Part shown: positions 53,544 to 61,508 of the stretch, one piece after another
Layout of the letters: every line of letters starts with the position of its first letter
Numbering within the stretch: the stretch's first letter is position 1
Source: Peptococcaceae bacterium BRH_c8a
GTDB taxonomy: Bacteria; Bacillota; Desulfotomaculia; Desulfotomaculales; Desulfallaceae
Assembly: GCA_000961575.1 (NCBI GenBank)
Contig: LADP01000015.1
Span: 24,607 to 88,606, forward strand
DNA: 64,000 bases
Direction of reading: 5' to 3'
The notes under the pieces: model-generated
Seen by the model: the letters and a program-made list of their open reading frames with translations, nothing else
Databases searched by the model: none
What the model was told of the DNA's origin: nothing
Position numbers and translations under genes: made by a program

Positions 53544-55268
53544 GTGTTTCATATTCGTATTTTTAAGGAATGGCCGTTTAGGGAAAAAGAATTAGTTAAA
53601 ATATTGTGGCTTAAATCACCGTACAAAAATGAAAGAAATGCTTGGCTCTTGCCGGTTATATTCCAAAGCGAAAACGATAAAATAGTTGAGCTGGAAACTT
53701 CATGGGGCTCGCTGCCGTTATTACGTTTTGGACAGTACTTTAATCTTGGTAAACCTATAAAGTCATATAAGGAAGGAACATTAAAAACACATAGAATACC
53801 TGATTTTTCTAAAGGTGAACTTATACAGGCTTCAAAGATTGAAGGCCTTACCCAAAACGATTATTTTAAGCAAGAATATTGTTGGGTTTTTAATAATGGA
53901 GAAAAAAAATTTGTAGTTCCTTGTATAGAGTTGGTTAGGAGTATTTTAGCTCCCATGAAAATCTTAGCCAACGCGGTGCTGGAGCCAGTTGGTTTAGAAG
54001 AATTTATCAATAGTTATTCAATTGAGAAACCTAATAAGTTAAATATTGTTTTTAATAAACGTGTTCCATATAGGACGATGAGTGATGACTTTGCTCGGCA
54101 TTTTGCCTGGCTTAAGTTTAATAACGAAGTTCATCACAGTTGGACTAAAATAGCTATTGATGTTTTCCCTAAGGGTGCAGTACGCCCCCCTGAACAACCC
54201 CCTCTATTTGAATATGGCATTGTAAAGCCTAAATTTTTAACTTATGAGCCACCGTTTAAAGAACAACTTCATATCGCAACCAGACAAATAGAATACGATA
54301 ACTATTCTTTTATATTCGAGATAGTAGCTATAAAGGGATTAAATATACCGTTTGATGATATCAGTTATTCACATGAATCGTCAGTTACTTATGAAATGAC
54401 ACCAACTGACCAACCAGAGAGAAAGCTTATAAAGAGAAAAAAAGTTGTAAAAAAACAAGAAGAGAATACATTATTTATGCAAAATCCACGCTATATTTCT
54501 AATACTATAATTAGTAAAGAAGTTCCAACATTTTTTGGCTATAAAACGGACACCAAGGTTTTGCGTGAAAGAAAGGTTATGCCTAAGCCAGTTAGAATTG
54601 AAGAACGCGGCGAGGGTGCAATGCCAAAATGGAAGCCTAAGGTTACTAGTAAAGCAAAAAAACATGGCAGAGCAACTAAGAAGTATGATGAAACAACAAA
54701 ATTATTTTCTACCGATGATATTTATTCAGATGGAAATCCATTAATTAAACCTGTTGAAATTACAGGATTAAGGTCCTTACAGGAAAATGAAACTTTTATT
54801 GATAACACGTTGGGACCTTTTTTAAAAATGACAAAAATTGTTGAGGAACTTTCTAGATATCGTTTTGAATCTGAGCATAAATTATTTACTCTTCCGGGAA
54901 GTTCAAAAATCTCCTATAAAGAGGACGGTACCCCCAGGCAGTGCGCACTTGTAACCTTTAGAGATTATTTTCAAGAAATAAACTGCTTTTACCTTTTAGA
55001 GGTGGAAAGATTTCTTGATATGTATTTATCCACATTGTTGCTTTGGCCAAAAAATCAAGAAAAATATTTATCCGAAAGGCATATTGCTATAATTATGGAA
55101 GAAATAATGTTAAATTTAGTTAAGAATAACGGGCACTGGGATAAAAAGGCATTAAGTAAGGTTAAAGGAGTTAAGATTCATAGATTAAAACATCTAGATA
55201 TGTGGACAGAAGTTGATTGGGCGACAGTAGTTATTGGTACGATTGATAAATTGTACTTTCACAAGTGA
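53544..55268 (+). CDS. tnsE: TnsE-like target selector
   Basis: In Tn7, TnsE steers insertion to replication forks, favouring conjugal plasmids. This 574-aa protein matches TnsE in position, length (538 in Tn7) and pattern: an N-terminal half with VPCIELVRSILAP and PKGAV, a basic disordered middle (about 310-395), and the C-terminal domain with ISYKEDGTPRQCALVTF and a LLEVERFLDMYLSTLL stretch. The start is uncertain: GTG 53544 overlaps the GAGGTG motif, so an unusual ATT start at 53553 is possible. A terminator follows. Confidence 0.85.
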   Translation: MFHIRIFKEWPFREKELVKILWLKSPYKNERNAWLLPVIFQSENDKIVELETSWGSLPLLRFGQYFNLGKPIKSYKEGTLKTHRIPDFSKGELIQASKIEGLTQNDYFKQEYCWVFNNGEKKFVVPCIELVRSILAPMKILANAVLEPVGLEEFINSYSIEKPNKLNIVFNKRVPYRTMSDDFARHFAWLKFNNEVHHSWTKIAIDVFPKGAVRPPEQPPLFEYGIVKPKFLTYEPPFKEQLHIATRQIEYDNYSFIFEIVAIKGLNIPFDDISYSHESSVTYEMTPTDQPERKLIKRKKVVKKQEENTLFMQNPRYISNTIISKEVPTFFGYKTDTKVLRERKVMPKPVRIEERGEGAMPKWKPKVTSKAKKHGRATKKYDETTKLFSTDDIYSDGNPLIKPVEITGLRSLQENETFIDNTLGPFLKMTKIVEELSRYRFESEHKLFTLPGSSKISYKEDGTPRQCALVTFRDYFQEINCFYLLEVERFLDMYLSTLLLWPKNQEKYLSERHIAIIMEEIMLNLVKNNGHWDKKALSKVKGVKIHRLKHLDMWTEVDWATVVIGTIDKLYFHK

Positions 55269-55337
55269 GACCTGTGTCCGCCTACCCGAAAAGGGTTTTC
55301 CTAAAACTATGTCGAAATGGCAAATATCATAAATTTT

Positions 55338-55370
55338 GAACAGCATTGGTTCTATGCTGTTCTTTTTTTT
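55338..55370 (+). terminator. Strong intrinsic terminator after tnsE
   Basis: GAACAGCAT-TGGTTCT-ATGCTGTTC is a perfect 9-bp stem followed by eight T. It separates the tns genes from the cargo operons. Confidence 0.92.
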
Positions 55371-55416
55371 AAAAGGTATTATTTAAAAAAGAGGTTTTCT
55401 TTGGAGGCTGGTTATT

Positions 55417-56277
55417 ATGGCTGAAATAAAAATGCCAAATATTAACCATTGGGAAAAAGAAATAGATAGCGTGGTATGGCGTTTAATAAAATTTAAGAAA
55501 GGAACCAGTACCAAGTTGAATTTAGGTCATCTTAACTTTATAGAACCATCAGGCGCGATTCTATTAATATTGATATGTAACTATGTATTTAACCTGACCG
55601 GTGTAAAAGTAGAGATAACTAACGTTAAACCTCAGGTATTATCATATTTTAATCGCATTTTATTCTTTAATGTTATCAGTCAATGGGCGTTCACAAACGA
55701 TAAGATTTCTTGGTGGCAAAAGGTACATTATAATCAAAGGTCTTTAAGTGTTGTAGAAATCACTTTGTTAGAACAGGCTTTTGATGTTTACAATTTTACG
55801 CAAAAATGCCAAAGTATTATAAGAAGTTGGTTCCCGGAATCTTATCAAAAAGAATACTGTGATAGGGCAATGACTGTGGTTATGGAAGTATGCTCAAATG
55901 CTTTAGACCACAGTGGCTCTGAAGCGTATGCTATGTTACAAAAGTATTCAAGAGGCTATGGAAGCCAAATTAAAATTTCTGTAGGAGATATGGGGATAGG
56001 TATTCGGGAGCACTTGCTAAAAGCCCATCGTTGGGTAGGAAGTCATGATACAGATTTTATCGAAAAAGCTTTAAACGGTCTATCCGGTCGACAAAATAGC
56101 TCTGGTGGGTTTGGCTTAAAGCGGATTCAAGAAATCACTGCTAAACACAAGGGTAAAGTTTTATTGCGTTCCGGGAAAGGCATGGTTGAGATTGAGAATG
56201 GGTTAAAGAAATATTACTTTAATTACAGTTTTCCTGGAACGCAATATTTAATTGAATTAAGGAACCATAATTGTTGA
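55417..56277 (+). CDS. STAS-like/HATPase protein (SpoIIAB-like switch kinase)
   Basis: The first ~120 residues look like a STAS-type fold (LGHLNFIEPSGAILLIL, then VKVEITNVKPQVLSYFNRI). The second half is a GHKL ATPase: N-box VMEVCSNALDHSG (about 150), G1 box VGDMGIGI (about 192) and a G2-like SSGGFGLKRIQEIT (about 230). No phosphotransfer His box exists, so it is closer to anti-sigma-type serine kinases or stand-alone GHKL ATPases than to sensor kinases. First gene after the tnsE terminator, 66 bp before the STAS-winged-helix gene; together they suggest a partner-switching pair. Role inferred only. Confidence 0.7.
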   Translation: MAEIKMPNINHWEKEIDSVVWRLIKFKKGTSTKLNLGHLNFIEPSGAILLILICNYVFNLTGVKVEITNVKPQVLSYFNRILFFNVISQWAFTNDKISWWQKVHYNQRSLSVVEITLLEQAFDVYNFTQKCQSIIRSWFPESYQKEYCDRAMTVVMEVCSNALDHSGSEAYAMLQKYSRGYGSQIKISVGDMGIGIREHLLKAHRWVGSHDTDFIEKALNGLSGRQNSSGGFGLKRIQEITAKHKGKVLLRSGKGMVEIENGLKKYYFNYSFPGTQYLIELRNHNC

Positions 56278-56343
56278 CAAGCATGTTAAATTAATGTAAA
56301 CTATGAGTAGGCGTTCACTAAAAAAATATGAAAAGGTGATTAT

Positions 56344-56931
56344 GTGAAGGCTGAACATATTAGTTACAATATGCTAAATTTGATAACCGAGCTTGGGTTA
56401 ACAGGAAGAAATCTGTTGCTTAGGTCAATTGGCTCACTGGCAAAAGATATAATTAAGACAAAAATTGATTCAGCAAACGCTGGCTCAACCTTTTACCTAA
56501 ATTTTAAGGGTATTGAATTAACAGACGTATCGTTTGTGGATGAGGCAATTCTTGGGTTGCAAAAAGAAATCGGGGCTGGTTTATATGGAAACCGTAGAAT
56601 AGTACTAATTAATTTAGATGAGGGTGTAAAAGAAAATCTCGAAGCAGCTATCTATTATAGGGAAGAAAAATATAATGAAAGAGTTCCGGTTTTATTTTTA
56701 ATGTCTGAAGAAATTACTGTCTTAGGCAATCTTGAAAAGTCACTTTTTGATACTTTTAATTTGATTAAAGACCGCAGGACATTATCTGCACGAGATTTAG
56801 CAGAAGAAAAACAGATTGAAATTAATAGTGCTAGTAACAGGCTTAAAAAGCTATATGATTATGGCTTAGTTATTAGAGAGGAAATAATTGACTCAGATGG
56901 GCGGCAACATTTATACAGTATACCTGTATAA
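56344..56931 (+). CDS. STAS-like protein with C-terminal winged helix
   Basis: The N-terminal part (about 1-125) resembles a STAS/DUF4325-like domain, with LNFKGIELTDVSFVDEAILGL in the position of the anti-sigma-antagonist loop. The C-terminal part (about 140-195) reads as a winged helix: SARDLAEEKQIEINSASNRLKKL and a LYDYGLVIREE wing. Such a fusion could turn a phosphorylation or binding switch into DNA binding. Start GTG 56344 after AAAAGGTGAT. The gene lies between the GHKL ATPase and the Ubl operon and may control the latter. Confidence 0.6.
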   Translation: MKAEHISYNMLNLITELGLTGRNLLLRSIGSLAKDIIKTKIDSANAGSTFYLNFKGIELTDVSFVDEAILGLQKEIGAGLYGNRRIVLINLDEGVKENLEAAIYYREEKYNERVPVLFLMSEEITVLGNLEKSLFDTFNLIKDRRTLSARDLAEEKQIEINSASNRLKKLYDYGLVIREEIIDSDGRQHLYSIPV

Positions 56932-57159
56932 TTTTTTTAGAGAGGCCTTCACCTTTTTTTAATGAAGACATGGCCTTAAGAAAAAAGAAAGGAGATGACA
57001 TATTACAGCATGCAATGAAATAACTTAAGCACTTCTAGAAAGAATTGCGCCATTTAGATGATGATGTAAATGTCTAAACTTTTATGATAAAGCTTGTAAC
57101 GCACTTAAAAATCGAAGGCTGTATAGAGTAATCTACTAAATTATTTAGGAGGCACAGGT

Positions 57160-57438
57160 ATGGAACAAAAACATCATAAAGATAACGATAAAAAAATTAT
57201 CGTTATCATGGTAGTTAACGGAACACCTATAGAATGTGACTTTGCGCTTGGACGTAAATTAAGAAGTATAGTTGTGGAGACCCTTGGAAAAACGGATAAC
57301 ACTGGTCAACAAATTGAGAATTGGGATTTGCGAGACGAAGTCGGAAGCCTTTTGGATTTGGACAAGCACTTGCGGGAATACAACTTTCAGGATAAAGTTA
57401 AACTTTTTCTCAATCCCAAGGCTGGTATAGGTGGTTAA
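57160..57438 (+). CDS. Ubiquitin-like protein with exposed C-terminal Gly-Gly
   Basis: This 92-aa protein has a charged lead (1-12), then a beta-grasp-like pattern: strands IIVIMVVNGTPIECDF, a helix LRSIVVETLG, and a final strand KVKLFLNP followed by a flexible KAGIGG tail that ends exactly in Gly-Gly. No processing is needed to expose the diglycine, as in several bacterial Ubl systems. AGGAGG precedes ATG 57160. The E2-like gene begins one base after its stop. Substrate attachment by the neighbouring E1/E2 is inferred from operon content; 56932-57159 upstream holds no gene. Confidence 0.85.
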   Translation: MEQKHHKDNDKKIIVIMVVNGTPIECDFALGRKLRSIVVETLGKTDNTGQQIENWDLRDEVGSLLDLDKHLREYNFQDKVKLFLNPKAGIGG

Positions 57439-57439
57439 G

Positions 57440-58003
57440 ATGGCGCAGCAATTAATTGACCCAAGAGTATCTAAGATGAAATTTGACCGAGAGGTTAATG
57501 TTTTATGTAAACAAGCCTCTGATTTGAGAAGTCGTGGATGGATCATTGAATCAATAGAATACCCTGTTGTTAGAGTTACATTTCTAGTTACAACAATTAG
57601 GCCTGTCATTGCTCCGTTTACTGTTGAAGTAGATTTTACTAATTATAATTTTCTTCCACTCTCACTTAGATTTCTTGACCCAATAAGTTTTTTGCCTACT
57701 AGTATAGATAGTATTAGATTAACGGAAAATGGGCCGCAAAAAGTGATTGTTCACGGCCATCCTGAAACAAAGGAAGACTTTCTTTGTTTGCCAGGAGTAT
57801 TGCAATATCATTCTCACCCTCAACATTCCGGGGACTCCTGGGATTTGCACCGCTACTCAGGAAAAGGAAAGCTTTATAGCTTACTAGATTATACCTGGCT
57901 GTATTGTGTAAGAACTATAAGCGGATTTCAGATTCCACTGCCAAATATAGTAGTTAATGGAGCTTATCTTGCGATGGGGTTAATCAATGAACAGGTTCAG
58001 TAG
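57440..58003 (+). CDS. E2-like ubiquitin-conjugating-fold protein (CEHH-type)
   Basis: The 187-aa protein has E2-like meander strands (VRVTFLVTTIRPVIAPFTVEVDF) and an FLPLSLRFLDP segment like the conserved proline-rich turn of E2 enzymes. The putative active region is FLCLPGVLQYHSHPQHSGDSW: Cys116 with His124, His126 and His129. This matches the bacterial operon-encoded E2 relatives with a predicted metal- or acid-base-type Cys/Glu/His/His motif, though the usual Glu appears to be Gln here. ATG 57440 follows the Ubl stop directly; GTG 57431 is an alternative. It overlaps the JAMM gene by 17 bp. Expected role: accept Ubl from the E1 and transfer it. Confidence 0.75.
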   Translation: MAQQLIDPRVSKMKFDREVNVLCKQASDLRSRGWIIESIEYPVVRVTFLVTTIRPVIAPFTVEVDFTNYNFLPLSLRFLDPISFLPTSIDSIRLTENGPQKVIVHGHPETKEDFLCLPGVLQYHSHPQHSGDSWDLHRYSGKGKLYSLLDYTWLYCVRTISGFQIPLPNIVVNGAYLAMGLINEQVQ

Positions 58004-58496
58004 TATTAAAAGAGTAATTTTAACAGAAGAGACAATTTCACAGACAATTGAATGGCTAAAAATAGCGGGGTTAGTGAGATGTGAAGCTTTAGTATTATGG
58101 GCTGGGGAGTTTGCCAGTTCTGAAGTCTTTATGGTTTCAACGGCTATATATCCTGAACAGACCCCTATAAGATCACCGAATGGGATAGGGTATGTTGTCG
58201 ATAGCGAGGAACTTTTCAAGGTTAATAAGTGGCTTTATGAAAACGATAGAATTCTAATAGCACAAATTCATTCACATCCAACACATGCATTTCACTCAGA
58301 TACCGACAATAAATACCCGCTCGTTACTGCAACAGGGCAGTTTTCGATTGTTGTACCATTCTTCGCTCAAGACCCTAATTTAGATATATTTAGTTGCGCT
58401 TTTTTTCGCTTGTCTAATTGGGGAACGTGGTTGACTTTAACAGAAAAACAGATAAAAAAAAATTTTATTAAGGTGGATTACGATGGCAATTGCTAA
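57987..58496 (+). CDS. JAMM/JAB-domain deubiquitinase-like protease
   Basis: This 169-aa protein has the JAB/MPN zinc protease signature: Glu33 (RCEALVLW) and His95-x-His97...Ser104-x2-Asp107 in IHSHPTHAFHSDTD. In related bacterial operons this enzyme trims the Ubl or removes it from targets. Since this Ubl already ends in GG, deconjugation is more likely than maturation. ATG 57987 overlaps the E2 end and its own end overlaps the E1 start by 14 bp, so stoichiometric coupled expression is expected. Confidence 0.9.
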   Translation: MNRFSSIKRVILTEETISQTIEWLKIAGLVRCEALVLWAGEFASSEVFMVSTAIYPEQTPIRSPNGIGYVVDSEELFKVNKWLYENDRILIAQIHSHPTHAFHSDTDNKYPLVTATGQFSIVVPFFAQDPNLDIFSCAFFRLSNWGTWLTLTEKQIKKNFIKVDYDGNC

Positions 58497-60018
58497 CTTT
58501 TTTAATCGTGCAGTGCAAGCCGTTGGACAGGCACTGCCGTTAGTTGACAGGGAAACCTTGGCGCAAAAACTCAATGATTTTATAATTGCTATAGTTTTTG
58601 ATGAAGCATCCCTGGCCAAACCAAACACAAATTCTATGTTAAGTTTAGCAGTAAACCTGGCATCCAGGTTCTACCCACGTATTTCAATTGTCTACGATGG
58701 TTTTTCTGATAAAGGTCAAGCTTTAAAACAAGAACTTGAAACTATGGCGTTATCTATTAATCCCAGCATAGAACTGGTGCCTGTGGGCCACCATGTATTT
58801 GCTGCAATCTGTGTTGGCGAACCCAATCTTCAGGCAAAGCATAAAGTCTATGTAAATGCCGGTTCGTGGAATATTGAAGTCAATGTAGGTCGACCAGCTT
58901 CTACTATTACCCAGACAGGCTACAACCCATTCTCTGCAACTGCTACTGTATGTTTTGGAATGGACGAAATTTTTCGAGCCGTTTTCAATGATGAAATCTC
59001 TCCAGATAGCGCCCCAGCGAACTATTGCCTTTCACTTCTGGATTATTCTCAAAATTTGGCACACGAGACAAATCTTCCGGTTGTTAATCTCAAAGATGTT
59101 TCTTTGGTTGGGTTAGGCGCTGTTGGTAGTGGATTAGTGTGGTGTCTTGCGAAACTTGAGGGGCTCACAGGGCATATAACTTTGATAGATCATGAAACTG
59201 TTGAACTTTCTAATTTGCAAAGGTATATACTTACAAACCAGCAATCGGTTCAACGGCATAAAACAATCATTGCAGAAGAATACCTTAGAAGAGAAGGTTT
59301 AGAAATCTCCTTTTATCCAGAGAACCGTTTTGGCGAATATGTTAGCGAATACCGCCCAAATTGCATGTTTGATGTAATCGCAGTCTCTGTTGATAATGCT
59401 GCTTGCCGTTTTGCGGTCCAATCTGTATTACCGCGTGTTGTGCTAAATGCGTGGACAGCGGAAAATGGCCTATTAGGAGTATCGAGGCACTGGTTTGACA
59501 GTAATCAAGCATGCCTAGCGTGTCTTTACTTGTCTACCACACAACAAAAAAGCCAACTTGAACAGTTGGTTGAAATAACCGGTTTTGAACCCACTAGAAT
59601 AATCGAATTAATCACAAACCAGGTTTGTTTAGATAACCAGGCTTTGCAGGAAATAGCTTCAAATAAAAATTACCCTTTCGATGTTGTGGCATCTTTTGAA
59701 GGCAATACGATAAATGAATTCTATACTAAGGCCGTGTGCGGAGGGGTATTAATAAATTTTATTGACCAAGTTATAGAACCAGAGGCTATAGTTCCTCTTG
59801 CCCACCAAAGCGTACTGTCGGGCGCCTTATTAGCAGCCGAGATCGTTAAGGAGTCACTCGGTCTACTGAACAAAGAACAACCAGTTGAAACAAGGATAGA
59901 AGTTCTTAAGCGCCCTAAAGAATACCTGAATTTCCGCAGGAATAAAACACAAAACCCTAAATGTATTTGTCAGGATAGCGATTATTTGTTTGCTTACTCG
60001 CAAAAGCACAATTTATAA
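58483..60018 (+). CDS. E1-like Ubl-activating enzyme (ThiF family with extra N-terminal domain)
   Basis: The C-terminal half is an adenylating ThiF/E1 domain: VGLGAVGSG (209-217), TLIDHETVELSNLQRY (233-248), Asp304 in VSVDN, a CLAC pair (344) and CIC (494) that may bind zinc. Cys419 in KAVCGG is a candidate catalytic thiol. The N-terminal ~190 residues, with YPRISIVYDGF and other strand-helix patterns, look like a second, inactive Rossmann-type domain, as in eukaryotic E1 and some bacterial Ubl systems. It would adenylate the Ubl Gly-Gly and load the E2. ATG 58483 follows AAGGTGG. Last enzymatic gene before the membrane protein. Confidence 0.88.
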   Translation: MAIANFFNRAVQAVGQALPLVDRETLAQKLNDFIIAIVFDEASLAKPNTNSMLSLAVNLASRFYPRISIVYDGFSDKGQALKQELETMALSINPSIELVPVGHHVFAAICVGEPNLQAKHKVYVNAGSWNIEVNVGRPASTITQTGYNPFSATATVCFGMDEIFRAVFNDEISPDSAPANYCLSLLDYSQNLAHETNLPVVNLKDVSLVGLGAVGSGLVWCLAKLEGLTGHITLIDHETVELSNLQRYILTNQQSVQRHKTIIAEEYLRREGLEISFYPENRFGEYVSEYRPNCMFDVIAVSVDNAACRFAVQSVLPRVVLNAWTAENGLLGVSRHWFDSNQACLACLYLSTTQQKSQLEQLVEITGFEPTRIIELITNQVCLDNQALQEIASNKNYPFDVVASFEGNTINEFYTKAVCGGVLINFIDQVIEPEAIVPLAHQSVLSGALLAAEIVKESLGLLNKEQPVETRIEVLKRPKEYLNFRRNKTQNPKCICQDSDYLFAYSQKHNL

Positions 60019-60039
60019 GTAAATGCTAAACTGGGATGT

Positions 60040-60900
60040 GTGAATATGAATATATTATTTCATTTTGCAGCTTTAATAGCTGTATGTGCCATATTTATAT
60101 ACGTTTTCGAAAATAGAATTCGCCGCTTTATAGCACACAACTTGAGCCCTTTCGATGAAGAACTAATAAAGATGTTTGGATTTGTTTCAAGGGTTTTAGG
60201 AAATAATCCATTATGGTCAAATGTTTTTTTAAGTGTTGGGTTGACCCTTTCATTTTGTCTGTTTAGTTATTCAATTAAGGTTAACAATGCATTAATGGTT
60301 GCAATGGCAATGTTTATTCAGTTTATTTCTATTCTATTTTCAGCATCCTTTACTGGTCAGACTTGGGTTAACAGGGGACGGGCTTGGTTTAAAGAATTAA
60401 GTCAAAATAAAAATTTTTTTATTATATTATCTGGATTATCCGAAATCTCAGCCTTGGTATTTATAACTTTTCCATTTGTTTTTCTTTCAATGTTGATGCT
60501 ATTAGCTTATGCGGATGGGTCTGATTCCACGATTCGTGTCCAACTGGTATTCTATTTTTTACCAATATTTTTCGTTATGTGGGTTTATCGCTTAGGCCAC
60601 AATAATGAACTTATACTAAATATAAAAAGGATACTTGTCTATTTGATAATTGCCATTGCAATTCTTTCAAGCAACGATCCTATTGTACAATTGGCAAATA
60701 GAACGGATGTGCCGGATAACGCCTTAGAATTTTTTGGAACTTTGAATCAGTTCTCGATTATCTCTTTTTTAACTTTTGATAGAATAGGTAAGATCATAAT
60801 TGAATTAACTAAACAAAAATCAAACCTAAGCATGGTGGAAAATGATAGGGGTGATTCGTATACGGCAGTCTGCACTACAAGTAGACCCACTGGCGGATAG
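60040..60900 (+). CDS. Multi-pass membrane protein of the Ubl operon
   Basis: This 286-aa protein has about six to seven hydrophobic helices (for example ALIAVCAIFIYVF, SVGLTLSFCLFSY, VAMAMFIQFISILF, ALVFITFPFVFLSMLML, VFYFLPIFFVMWV, ILVYLIIAIAIL). It starts 22 bp after the E1 stop and shares its orientation, so it is likely part of the operon and may be an effector or target at the membrane. I recognise no family. It ends RPTGG, giving a C-terminal Gly-Gly, which may be chance. Confidence 0.65.
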   Translation: MNMNILFHFAALIAVCAIFIYVFENRIRRFIAHNLSPFDEELIKMFGFVSRVLGNNPLWSNVFLSVGLTLSFCLFSYSIKVNNALMVAMAMFIQFISILFSASFTGQTWVNRGRAWFKELSQNKNFFIILSGLSEISALVFITFPFVFLSMLMLLAYADGSDSTIRVQLVFYFLPIFFVMWVYRLGHNNELILNIKRILVYLIIAIAILSSNDPIVQLANRTDVPDNALEFFGTLNQFSIISFLTFDRIGKIIIELTKQKSNLSMVENDRGDSYTAVCTTSRPTGG

Positions 60901-61508
60901 CGGTTTACGCCTAAAATGCACTTTGTCTAAATAATCGCCCGTAAAGAGTTTACAACCGCAATAGCTCTTGGCAGAGGGGTTTGGGACACCTTTTGACCGG
61001 CCCTCACCTTAGTTCAATATCCTAGAGGTGGTAGCGGTATTCCAAGTCTTTTTAGATGCTTTCGTAAACCATTGTCAGACATACCATATCTTTTGGCCAC
61101 AGTGGTCACAGGGTCTGTCCAAAATTCGTTGTATAACGCCTCTCTCTCGTCGGGAGTTACGACCCTAAAATACATATAATCACCTTCATAAAATCTATTG
61201 ACCTTTCAATTCAAATTGAATCATAAAGCTTTAATACGAATTCTGTTATGAGTGTTTTCTTATTGCGAGCCTATTTTTCATTAACATTGTGGCTCAATAT
61301 TACTTCAACGGTTTAGAGGCACCAAAATAATTTACTATAATTATTAAAAATAACGCTAGTAAATCAATAGAAAAGCAAAAATTTATTCCATATGATTGTA
61401 AGTGTCAAATAAGCCCTACCTTGTAAACAAGGTCGGGCGGTGTAAAGTTTGATTTATAATTGGTAATTGGTATAAATTATATAATTAATTGCCAAGGATT
61501 GTGATGAA
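60901..61508. other. AT-rich gap with one small minus-strand gene
   Basis: Apart from the 53-aa minus-strand ORF (61014-61175), I see only an imperfect hairpin ACCTTGT-AA-ACAAGGT near 61420-61436 and AT-rich sequence before the nuclease gene. No terminator with a clear T run follows the membrane-protein gene. Confidence 0.4.
61014..61175 (-). CDS. 53-aa helix-turn-helix protein or fragment
   Basis: On the minus strand GAAGGTGATT precedes ATG 61175. The product reads MYFRVVTPDEREALYNEFW, then TDPVTTVAKRYGMSDNGLRK and HLKRLGIPLPPLGY, stop. The stretch LY..FW..PVTTVAKRYGMSD..LRK..KRLGIPLPP is a helix-turn-helix pattern seen in larger proteins of mobile elements, which usually continue after PPRGYW. 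It is either a mini regulator or a truncated 5' remnant. Not listed in the ORF track because of its length. Confidence 0.55.
   Translation of the reverse strand: MYFRVVTPDEREALYNEFWTDPVTTVAKRYGMSDNGLRKHLKRLGIPLPPLGY

Noticed and set aside
46833-55268. CRISPR-associated transposon (Tn7-like with Cascade or Cas12k)
   Set aside because: No cas genes or repeat-spacer array are visible; TnsC and TnsD are full-length classical types and TnsE is present.
55265-55290. TGTCCGCCTACCC after tnsE, similar to the reverse complement of the E. coli Tn7 terminus (TGTGGGCGGACA)
   Set aside because: It lacks flanking repeats of the kind seen at 37823-37882, and cargo genes of the same composition continue well past it, so it is most likely chance.
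57160-60018. Sulfur-carrier (ThiS/MoaD) or cysteine-biosynthesis operon instead of a Ubl conjugation system
   Set aside because: ThiF, JAB and Ubl-like genes also occur there, but no thiG, cysM, moaE or similar gene is present, and an E2-like protein is.
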